Shown: positions 1 through 6,345 of the stretch, piece by piece
How positions within the stretch are numbered: position 1 is the first letter of the stretch
Layout: each line of letters begins with the position of its first letter
Origin: Pleurotus ostreatus/Saccharomyces cerevisiae fusant
Taxonomy: Eukaryota; Opisthokonta
DNA: 14,500 nt
Reading direction: 5' to 3'
NCBI GenBank assembly: GCA_024196135.1
Contig: JAMQCK010000880.1
Span: 1-14,500, forward strand
Position numbers and translations under genes: made by a program
The notes under the pieces: generated by a model
Database searches by the model: none
The model's input: the letters and a program-made list of their open reading frames with translations, nothing else
Told to the model about the DNA's origin: nothing

Positions 1-24
1 GATACTTTATAAGAGAACAAAATG

Positions 25-216
25 TCAGCACGGTTTTTTGGGTGCAGGGCGTAGCGGCGCACCTGCAAGCCGCTCCCGCGCATCTACATGCGCTGCTATT
101 GCGCATTGGTGCGTCGTCCTGGCCGTCGCGAGCAGCTGGTCGCGCGTGCGCGCACCCGGCCGCGGTGTTGCTGGGGACGCGTCTTGAACGCGTTGAGGGT
201 GGTTGGGAGCGGCCAT
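25..216 (-). other. Small ORF (63 aa) in the tail of repeat copy A
   Basis: An ATG at 216-214 in a reasonable fungal context (CACTCATGG) opens a 63-codon frame that follows the TATA-like box, core and pyrimidine tract of repeat copy A. The peptide is rich in Ala, Arg, Pro and Thr and matches nothing I recognise. It could be the coding part of a short gene carried by the repeat, but GC-rich DNA gives such frames by chance, and copy B does not keep an obviously equivalent frame. Confidence 0.15.
177..193. promoter_or_regulatory. Paired ACGCGT (MCB-like) motifs
   Basis: Two ACGCGT hexamers lie at 177-182 and 188-193, 11 bp apart start to start. ACGCGT is the MluI cell-cycle box bound by MBF-type factors in yeasts. 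The DNA is GC-rich, so chance pairing is possible, and no credible gene start is adjacent. Confidence 0.2.
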
Positions 217-457
217 GAGTGTAATGAAGGGGGGGAGGGATAAAGAAAGCGAAGTTAGGAGGAAGGGAGGGGGGAGAGGGGCGGCGGCGCAGCGGAAAGA
301 CGCGAAGGTGGGGGGAAAGGGCAAGAAACGCGCGGCGAGGACGCGGCGGACGACCGGGCCGGACACTCGGTCCGATGCCCGAACTTCGTCCTCGTCGTGC
401 TCGACGGCCTCGGATGCAAACCGAGGGCTCTCTGAAGATAAAGTAAGAGCATATACG

Positions 458-887
458 AGTACTAGACATATGGCAGACTGTACATCTTGATTTTTGAGAG
501 CATTGGCCGTCTATGTGCGGCGCAATTCGAGATCGACAAGGGGGGCCGTTATGTTCAGACAGTAGCGATCTTCAGATCAACACTCCTTAGGACGCCTTTT
601 CGTGCATTCCTCTCCCAAATTCCGATCGATTTCTGTCAAACAAAGTGCATTCTATAGGAGACCGATTCCTCTTTCTTGGCATGTAAGGTGCATAATATTA
701 AGAGCTCTAGATATCATACAATAAGGCAGAAGCCCGGTCCAAATACCAAAATTGGGAAAATTCGTACATTTGCAGCGCATTCTAAGCAGAGACTTTGCTC
801 CAAACTTGCTATGGTTTTTGTATACGCTACCCCACTACCCCCCATCCACTTTCCCTGCGCCAGAACGCATTTTCGCGTGTTGCACAA
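458..887. other. AT-richer intergenic stretch, no gene supported
   Basis: This segment separates minus-strand repeat copy A from the weak plus-strand copy near 888. A plus-strand frame of about 60 codons is open at roughly 474-657, followed by an in-frame TAG that looks like a 3' splice site (CTATAG) and another open frame to 897. Neither encodes anything I recognise, and no start or 5' splice site supports them. I see no RNA gene or mobile-element end. Confidence 0.4.
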
Positions 888-1010
888 GCCATCTTAGACA
901 ACGAAACCGCAACTCGGACGTCCGGACCGGCATCCGCGCGGTCCCAAGGACAAATTCCGCGGCCCCGAATATCAAGACACAGGCCACAGCCCCGTTCGTG
1001 CACCTCCCCC
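888..1010 (+). repeat. Dispersed repeat, weak copy F
   Basis: The stretch ACTCGGACGTCCGGACCGGC (912-931) followed by GCGCGGTCCCAAGGACA resembles the plus-strand copies at 5095-5132 and 14190-14247, which carry CTCGGYCCGA and GGTCCCAARGAACA in the same order. A pyrimidine-rich stretch follows, as in those copies. The 5' half (CCGAGGC) is not clearly kept, so the match is tentative. Confidence 0.3.
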
Positions 1011-1183
1011 GCTCGCATCCTCTCCTGGCCTCTCGAAATGACCATTAATGGTCTTTGATGTGTCACCCCCCTCACCCCTCTTCATCTCGTGCTCGTGCGA
1101 TCAGCTGCCATCGCTCTCGCGGGTCCGATGTCGGCGTGAGCGCGATAGCGGACAGCTGCTCCTCTTCTCCCACTACCACCTCA

Positions 1184-1218
1184 ACCCGCCGACCCGCTGA
1201 CCCGCCGACCCGCCGACC
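1184..1218 (+). repeat. 8-bp tandem repeat ACCCGCCG, about 4.4 copies
   Basis: Copies at 1184-1191, 1192-1199 (ACCCGCTG, one change), 1200-1207 and 1208-1215, then a partial ACC. It is a short minisatellite with no apparent coding role. Confidence 0.85.
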
Positions 1219-1337
1219 TTCCTCCCCCATTTCCTCTCCCACTCGCCCTCCCTCCCCCCGTCCTACGCGCACACCTCACCACTGCAACCGCGTGCAGCAC
1301 CGTCTCCGATCACGCACCCTCGATCACCTATCAGGCC

Positions 1338-1355
1338 ACGACGACGACGACGACG
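1338..1355 (+). repeat. ACG trinucleotide run, 6 copies
   Basis: Six consecutive ACG triplets, followed directly by the palindrome GCGCACGTGCGC at 1356-1367. A short microsatellite. Confidence 0.85.
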
Positions 1356-1358
1356 GCG

Positions 1359-1613
1359 CACGTGCGCGCGTCGTCCTCTCTCATGCATTGCTCCATCCCC
1401 CATCCTACATGCCGCATAGCGCGCATTGTTGTTCCTGCTTGCGCGGGCTAGTCGATGCGTGCCGTGTCGCTCATGCAATTCACCAGCCCCAGTCCCCCTC
1501 CCTTTCGCATCCCTCCCTCGCGTCGTGCTCGACGCCCTCTCACGCTCACTCCTCCCTTTGATACGGCACGTGTTGTTGCCCTCACCCCACTCACGCGAGG
1601 TGCGCGACACGTG
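1359..1613. promoter_or_regulatory. Cluster of three CACGTG (E-box) motifs
   Basis: CACGTG occurs at 1359-1364 (inside the 12-bp palindrome GCGCACGTGCGC), 1567-1572 and 1608-1613. bHLH factors such as Cbf1/Pho4 homologues bind this hexamer in fungi. No convincing gene starts nearby, so function is uncertain. Confidence 0.2.
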
Positions 1614-2055
1614 CTGCGCGAGCGAAAATTTTCGCCAGCGCATTTTGGTCTTTCTTTCTCGTTTCCGCGCGTTTTAGCGCGTCTTACTAGGCATTATATG
1701 TGTAATACATAGTATACCCAATATTTACTACTTGATACATCGACGAACGGGCCCTGCAGTGGCGGCGGCAACGCGCGACACGACGCGATCCCGCGCTGAC
1801 TAAGCACCTGCAACGCGCGCTCGGGCGGCGCATCGATCGCGGCGGTGGCGGGGCGCGCGCGAGGCGCGGGCGTGCGGCGCGATCACCCGCCCGGCAAGCC
1901 TGGGGGGTCGCCTGCCGCATAAGGCGGTCACCGGCGACGTGCCGGCAGCTCGCCGGAGGCCGTGGCTGTGCAGGTGGGACATACCCACAGATTTTCAAAA
2001 GATCGGCAGACATATGTCAGGTACTTTTTAAAAAGCTTTACTTCCTCAGCTGAAA

Positions 2056-2071
2056 GGGTGGGGGGTGGGGG
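2056..2071 (+). other. G-quadruplex-capable G-run
   Basis: The 16-bp block GGGTGGGGGGTGGGGG contains at least four GGG runs with very short loops, which fits standard G-quadruplex rules. Other long G-rich runs lie at 225-320 and 2447-2515. Confidence 0.5.
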
Positions 2072-2175
2072 ATGCACGCCAAAGGGGCGCAAGACGGCGG
2101 GGCAGCGCGCTCACCGCCGCGCGTCGTAGGGGAGTCGCTCAAGACGCTGAATGCGTCTCGAGCGATCTCCGTCCG

Positions 2176-2196
2176 CCCTCAGACATCGTCTGAGGG
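2176..2196. other. Perfect 8-bp hairpin CCCTCAGA / TCTGAGGG
   Basis: Arms at 2176-2183 and 2189-2196 with loop CATCG. A related hairpin, CTCAGA-N5-TCTGAG followed by the same GGTG, occurs at 5492-5512. Confidence 0.7.
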
Positions 2197-2294
2197 TGGA
2201 TATGGCGGGGGAAGGGCGATCAACGGCGTCCTCGCGCGCGCCGCCGTATCGCCCGCCTGCGCGCCCGCACGTCGTCACGGACGCTTATAGAGTA

Positions 2295-2663
2295 AGTTAG
2301 CATGGTCAAAAAATGGGGAGGGCGCGTTGACGCACCTGTTCCCTGCCTCCTCTCGCCGTCGTTGCCGCTGCGGCGCATCTTCGCGATCGCGCTGTTGCGT
2401 GCGGCGATTGCGGTAAAAATTTTCTTGAGGCCTTGTACAGGCGTAATAGGGGGTGGGGAGAGGTGATAGGAGGGGAGAGGGGCGAAGGAGGGGGAGGGGA
2501 GGCTGCCGGGGGTGGTGGTTGAAGCCAGGAAGTGCTGTGATGGGAAGCTCGGATTGCCGGCCCAGGAATCCGGTCCGACATCCGAGCACTGCTGCCGTCG
2601 AGCTCGACGGCCTCGGGAAAAAGGCCGAACCATAATTTCGGGTCAAATAATGGCATATATATG
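2295..2663 (-). repeat. Dispersed promoter-like repeat, copy B
   Basis: On the minus strand a TATATAT box (2662-2654) is followed 37 bp later by CCGAGGCCGTCGAG (2616-2603), the GC-rich core to about 2551, a pyrimidine tract (complement of the G-rich run at 2447-2515) and a tail near 2296-2335 that resembles copy A's tail. The same order and spacing in copies A and B supports a true repeat family. A 146-codon frame crosses it (2746-2306) but is low-complexity in its C-terminal half. Confidence 0.5.
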
Positions 2664-3390
2664 GTACAATAGGTCCATAGTATAGTCCTACGAAATTTCG
2701 AACGGTCTGAACCTTCGGAAGGGGTCGAACTGGACAACGGGTACAAATGCAGCTTCAGTTCAGTAAAGCTACATGTTATCCGACGTCGAATCGACGTTCT
2801 GAGTGTCCCGAGTAGTGGGGGAATCTAGAAAGCTTTTGTGATCACTTCTAAGATGGTTGAATACTACTTCTGTATACTTTTCTTCTGCTGTACATTACTT
2901 GATGTGTGGGATAAACATGATCAAGTGCAAATGGGAGGAGCTTGAAGACTCCACCTATAAGTGCATGTTTCCAGCTGCCCAATGAGTGGATCAACATAAG
3001 ATAAGCATATATTGCGATATATTGATACATTTCATGTGATATAATCTTCTCTATGAGTCGTTGTCGTGCTCGATCCAGCCAGATTTATACAAGTCGCATA
3101 TGGGCAGATATCAGAGGATATCAGTGGGTTACTGCTTGTTCCTCAGGTCTGTACTACAGATACCATAAAAGAGATAGTGTGCGATGACATATCACTTGTT
3201 TTAAGGGCACAGGTCGCCATCACCGAGCCGAAAGCACGCAGTGGCGCCGCCGGACGCGTACTGATTGACGCGTTCGTGACGTGACCGTCACACGTCCTCC
3301 TTCGCTTCAACCGCCAATCCTACGCGACCGCGACGCGCCCGCGCGCTGAAAAGGTGTTGAATCGAAGGGGGGAGGGTATGGGACATTTAA
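2664..3390. other. AT-rich then GC-rich intergenic DNA, no gene supported
   Basis: AT-rich to about 3200, GC-rich afterwards. It contains the palindrome ACGTCGA-A-TCGACGT (2783-2797), a doubled GATATCAG near 3108-3127, and paired ACGCGT motifs at 3254-3259 and 3268-3273. The short frames on both strands (for example 3030-2848 minus and 3066-3284 plus) lack recognisable domains. Confidence 0.4.
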
Positions 3391-3443
3391 GGTGCGTGTA
3401 CTAGGCCCTAAGATCTGTAAAAGCGCTGATAATGCTTTTTTGG

Positions 3444-3577
3444 TGCCAAAATTGGCCTTGAGAGCGGTGGGCTCGCTCGCACCGCTTCGGGCAGTCTCTC
3501 CTGGGCAGGCTGTATCAGCCTTTGCTCATAGTGCGGTGCGGAATGCCCAGGAGATGTTACTGAAGCGTAATGAGCAA
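3444..3577. other. Segment dense in inverted repeats (structured RNA or fold-back DNA)
   Basis: In about 135 bp I see these perfect complementary pairs: palindrome GCCAAAATTGGC (3445-3456); GCGGTG (3464-3469) with CACCGC (3480-3485); TCTCCTGGGCA (3497-3507) with TGCCCAGGAGA (3544-3554); AGGCTG (3507-3512) with CAGCCT (3516-3521); TTGCTCAT (3522-3529) with ATGAGCAA (3570-3577). The last pair crosses the 11-bp stem, so an RNA could form a pseudoknot. The flanks carry similar T6-GG / CAAAAT sequences (about 3435-3452 and 3597-3613). A plus-strand frame crosses it but starts at GTG and has no recognisable domain. I cannot assign it to a known RNA family. Confidence 0.4.
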
Positions 3578-3615
3578 GCTCTCTGCCCCCAAGCTCATTT
3601 TTTGGGCAAAATAGT

Positions 3616-4252
3616 GATCGGTGTTATTTCCCTATTCCCCACCCTCCCGCGACCTTCAGCCCGCGAACAGGCGCGTATAATCAACTCATGTACCTAATAG
3701 AACGAGCTCGACTAGCGCTTTTGCGGGCGGTCCTACACAATCGCGCCCAATAGCGCAATAACCCACTCCCCTCACCTCCCCTGCCCTTCCTTCCGTTTCC
3801 CCGCTGCGGGCCCTCGAGAGCGCGCGGCGCGCAGTATGTCTAGGACATACTGAATGTCACACACCTGCTTTCGAGAGGTAGCGGCCTATCCCGCACGCTC
3901 TAGGATGGGAGGGAAGCAGCAATCACATAGGGCACATTCTTCCCCCTCCCCCTCCCCCCTCCAGCCCCTCCCCCTGAATTTACTCCATGACTGATCAATG
4001 GGGGTGTATGGAGATACTGGCGCACTCGCGCGCGCACTACATAGTCGTGCGCGCTGGTATCGCCTCGAGCACCCCCACCTTTTCTCCCTTTTTTCCGCTT
4101 CACCTACGCTTTTATTCCTTTTTTTCGTGCATAAACGTTGTTATCAGCATATAATACACTGTACATTCAATTTACAGCGCATTGGCGCGACTGAGAGGGC
4201 GTCGAGAGGTGGCGGCACGTCTGCCCTACCGCAAATTGATGCGGCAGCCACC
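3616..4252. other. Intergenic DNA with C-rich tracts, no gene supported
   Basis: Alternating pyrimidine tracts (3634-3655, 3765-3800, 3940-3975, 4070-4100) and GC-rich DNA. The one clear structure is the palindrome at 3832-3852. Frames on both strands are compositionally biased and unsupported. Confidence 0.4.
3832..3852. other. 21-bp palindrome CAGTATGTC-TAG-GACATACTG
   Basis: Perfect 9-bp arms at 3832-3840 and 3844-3852 with a 3-bp spacer. The arm begins with CAGTATGT, the same octamer that begins every unit of the 34-bp tandem array at 4398-4488. Confidence 0.8.
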
Positions 4253-4321
4253 CGCCATCAATACGCGCGCCCGCCATCAAACCGCGAGCGCGCCATCAAA
4301 AGCGCTCTGCACCGCCATCAA
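4253..4321 (+). repeat. Four regularly spaced CGCCATCAA motifs
   Basis: Exact 9-mers at 4253, 4272, 4291 and 4313, so starts are 19, 19 and 22 bp apart. The intervening DNA is not conserved. This is too short and irregular for a CRISPR array. It could be a decayed tandem repeat or a binding-site cluster. Confidence 0.7.
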
Positions 4322-4397
4322 TCTCCGTCGGCCTCTTCGGGGCGGCACCGGCAACTTCCCGAGCGGCCGATCAGAAATTGCCGGGTCGGTAAGCTAT

Positions 4398-4488
4398 CAG
4401 TATGTAATGCAATACGATGCCTGATAGCAGTCAGTATGTATTGCAATACAATGCCTGATAGCAGTCAGTATGTATTGCAATAGGGCTA
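4398..4488 (+). repeat. 34-bp tandem repeat, about 2.6 copies
   Basis: Units at 4398-4431 and 4432-4465 differ at two positions, and a partial third starts at 4466. Each begins CAGTATGTA. Unit 2 holds the palindrome GTATTGCAATAC, and the end of each full unit (CTGATAGC) is complementary to GCTATCAG at 4393-4400, so the array can fold into hairpins. Confidence 0.9.
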
Positions 4489-4530
4489 CAGCATCAGCTG
4501 GGTAAGCAGACGCGCAGCGGGACGCGTCAG

Positions 4531-4641
4531 ATTGCCGGCCCGGAAGCTCGGTCCGACCGCCGACCGTTGTCGTCGTCGTGCTCAACGGCCTCGGGCGCAG
4601 GCTGAGGAGCAAGTAATAATGTGATCTCCATGGTTTATATT
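4531..4641 (-). repeat. Dispersed promoter-like repeat, copy C
   Basis: On the minus strand, ATATAAA (about 4641-4634) is followed 39 bp later by CCGAGGCCGTTGAG (4594-4581) and a core to about 4531 ending in GGCCGGCAATCTG. That ending is shared with copy B (GGCCGGCAATCCG). The pyrimidine tract and tail seen in copies A and B are absent here, and the 34-bp tandem array lies there instead. Confidence 0.5.
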
Positions 4642-4646
4642 GGTAG

Positions 4647-4901
4647 ATCACTGATAGAATTGATCCTGAAATTTTGGATAAGCTCCGAGCCCAGGAAGAT
4701 ATCGAGGTTGAGCTCGGGGTCCAACATGCACAACAGATCATTCAATCCCCTCCAAAGCATCACCTTCAGGCATTGCTCCCCTTCTACACGTCCACAGTTT
4801 CCTCGATCTCGCTCAAAACTTGCTCTATGTCTGGGGGGATGTCTGCACTATATTATAATGTAGTCATAGCTCTGCACTACCTACAAGATAAATCACAATA
4901 G
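4647..4901 (+). pseudogene. Possible terminal exon of an unrecognised gene
   Basis: An 84-codon frame ends in TAG at 4899-4901 and starts directly after TATATTGGTAG, which resembles a 3' splice site. The predicted peptide has a natural composition (acidic N-terminal part with LDKLRAQEDIEVELG, mixed hydrophobic C-terminal part ending ALHYLQDKSQ), unlike the Pro/Arg-rich shadow frames nearby. I found no upstream exon, partly because repeat copy C abuts it, so this may be a gene remnant or chance. The family is unknown. Confidence 0.25.
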
Positions 4902-4980
4902 CAGATGCATTGACCTCAGATGGCTGATTTTCCAGCTTTTGCAGTATTTGAGTATGTTTCTGATGTTCCCGCGGCCTGTA

Positions 4981-5260
4981 AACTCGTATACATATACTAT
5001 ACCTTTGTATTCATACTTCTATGTACTTTTCTCAAGATTTCTTGCACCTCGGCGACTTTCCGAGGCTATCAAAGACAGTGATGAACGCTTTCGGACGCTC
5101 GGCCCGAGCCTCGTGCGGTCCCAAAGAACAGGACAACGGTCCTAAAGTCACATCACAAATCGCCACACCTCAACTTCGACCACCATCACCGCGCAGCCCA
5201 CTCCTTTCTTTACCGCGCTCACCCCTCAACCCGGTTCCCCCTCCCCAGTCACCACCGATG
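4981..5260 (+). repeat. Dispersed repeat, copy D (plus strand)
   Basis: An AT-rich lead with CTCGTATACATATAC (4983-4997) is followed by TTTCCGAGGC (5057-5066), CTCGGCCCGA, and CGGTCCCAAAGAACAGG (5116-5132), then a pyrimidine-rich stretch. Copy E has the same elements in order (14151-14247). The orientation is opposite to copies A-C. A 109-codon Pro/Ser-rich frame (5021-5350) begins at a real ATG here, but I regard it as a by-product of the pyrimidine tract. Confidence 0.45.
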
Positions 5261-5350
5261 CCTCTGCTGCCGCTGACAAATCGCGGCAACGATCCTGCCA
5301 CCCAACACGACGTTGCATTGCCAGATGGCGATCGCAGGAGGACCGCGTGA

Positions 5351-5617
5351 GGAGGATGGGCAGTGGTGCGTCACTGCGCACCAATTCACTGCTTACAATT
5401 AACAATTGTCTCTTGCTGCGAGGGGAAGGTACGGGCGAGCAGGAGAGCGGGCGGGGCAATTTCGGCCTCCCCGCGCCATACTAACATTACTCTCAGAGCA
5501 CATCTGAGGGTGCAGGGGCTCCGCCTAGGGCGTGCTATGCGCCCTAGATGAAGATTCTGCATATATCTCCCTGCTGTGTTTTGCGCGCGTCCACGACGGG
5601 GCACTATACCCATACCT
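5351..5617. other. Non-copia DNA joined to the truncated element
   Basis: Copia homology stops near 5618, and the frames continuing to 5525 have no pol similarity. Two hairpins lie here: CTCAGA-N5-TCTGAG (5492-5508) and CTAGGGCG-N7-CGCCCTAG (5525-5547). They may mark a junction, but I cannot tie them to an element end. Confidence 0.4.
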
Positions 5618-6075
5618 TTCTCCCCATAAATCAGGAAGGCATGCGGTAAAACACATAGACTCGGCCTTGTCCATAATCGTCCGGTTGAAGCGTTTGGCAC
5701 AACCGTTCTGCTGATGAGCATAGGGTGCGCCTTTCTCCACAAGAATCCTGTTCTCCTCGAGAAATTCCTCCATACCCATTCCCTGAAATTCTCCCCCATT
5801 GTCGGTGTGCCACTTTTTAATTGTGGTATCGAACTGGTTACGGACCATGGCAATAAAATTGCTCATAGCCTGTTTGGCGTCGGACTTCTGCTCGAGGCAT
5901 ACTGTCCAGCCATAGGAGAGCGCTTCGTCGAAGAAGCTCATGAAGTAACGGTACTTGTGATAAGACACTGTCGGGAATTGTTTGAGGTCCGAATGGATTT
6001 TCTCAAACGGTTTCGTCGCGCAATGCTCAGAAGATGGAAAAGAGCGAGCGTGCATCTTCCCTTCAGCGCATCCTT
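5618..6075 (-). pseudogene. Copia integrase core, 5'-interrupted and 3'-truncated
   Basis: The frame runs from the LTR junction to a stop at 5525, with copia similarity to about 5618. Numbering from the ATG inside the LTR (6085), the core aspartates are D33 (KIHSD) and D95 (HTDNGGEF). The third catalytic position, 35 residues after D95 in QQNGCAKR, is K131 (codon AAA at 5695-5693) where the family has Glu, so strand transfer should be lost. The first residues after the junction (CAEGK) complete the CxxC of the zinc finger encoded across the LTR at 6346-6442. The expected reverse transcriptase/RNase H is missing. A family match is certain; activity is very unlikely. Confidence 0.9.
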
Positions 6076-6345
6076 TGTTGAGCATGCGGGGAAGCGTGCC
6101 TAGCAGCTTACCTGGTGGTAAGGAGCTTGATATGAGGCAAGCGCAGAGGTAGGTAAAGACCTGTTATTCTGGAGGGCAGAGAGGGCCTCCTTATATATGT
6201 ACAGGGATGTAGGTAGCATGTGATAATGCAGTGGACGTGTAAACAATAAACATATGATGTCGTAGTGTGTGTCCACGTGTGTCCATGTGTCCGTCATGTG
6301 ATACGTGAGTCATAACATGTGACAGGCCAGATGTCCAACATCCTT
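6071..6345 (-). mobile_element. Solo LTR with 5-bp target duplication, nested in integrase
   Basis: A 265-bp LTR (6076-6340) begins TGTTGGACATC and ends GCATGCTCAACA on the minus strand, with TGTTG/CAACA ends. It is bracketed by TCCTT at 6071-6075 and 6341-6345. Removing the LTR and one duplication reconnects the integrase frame at its CxxC motif. By manual alignment it differs from the LTR at 8862-9126 at about 16 of 265 positions (near 94% identity), with the same length. It carries the same TATATAAGG box on the minus strand (6197-6189). The simplest history is insertion of a full element of the same family followed by LTR-LTR recombination. Confidence 0.93.

Larger units (their letters stand above)
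20..457 (-). repeat. Dispersed promoter-like repeat, copy A
   Basis: Read on the minus strand, this copy has a TATA-like GTATATGC at 456-449, then 36 bp later CCGAGGCCGTCGAG (413-400), then a GC-rich core to about 346, a long pyrimidine tract (complement of the G-rich run at 225-320) and a GC-rich tail. The core matches copies B (2551-2616) and C (4531-4594), by eye roughly 75-80% with C. The tail near 25-75 also resembles the tail of copy B near 2296-2335, so the repeat unit is probably 350-450 bp. No terminal inverted repeats or target duplication were found, so its class is unknown. Confidence 0.5.
1011..1690. other. Pyrimidine-rich low-complexity region
   Basis: Cytosine-rich plus-strand DNA with simple repeats. 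It supports several long but compositionally trivial frames on both strands (Pro/Ser/Thr/Arg-rich), which I do not regard as genes. Within it are an 8-bp tandem array (1184-1218), an ACG trinucleotide run (1338-1355) and three CACGTG hexamers. Confidence 0.5.
1691..2294. other. Intergenic DNA, no gene supported
   Basis: An AT-rich island near 1690-1745, then strongly GC-rich DNA rich in CGCG. The frames here are Arg/Ala/Pro-rich and start at poor contexts, so I do not call them. The only clear structures are a G-run block (2056-2071) and a hairpin (2176-2196). Confidence 0.4.

Noticed and set aside
1055..1561. 168-residue plus-strand ORF
   Set aside because: It is low-complexity Pro/Ser/Arg/His sequence made by pyrimidine-rich DNA and short tandem repeats, and all overlapping frames on both strands are similarly open.
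4253..4488. CRISPR array
   Set aside because: The motifs are 9 bp or a true tandem repeat without spacers, in a eukaryotic context with no cas genes.
5021..5350. 109-residue Pro-rich ORF with a true ATG
   Set aside because: It spans repeat copy D and its pyrimidine tract, and the equivalent frame is not kept in copy E.
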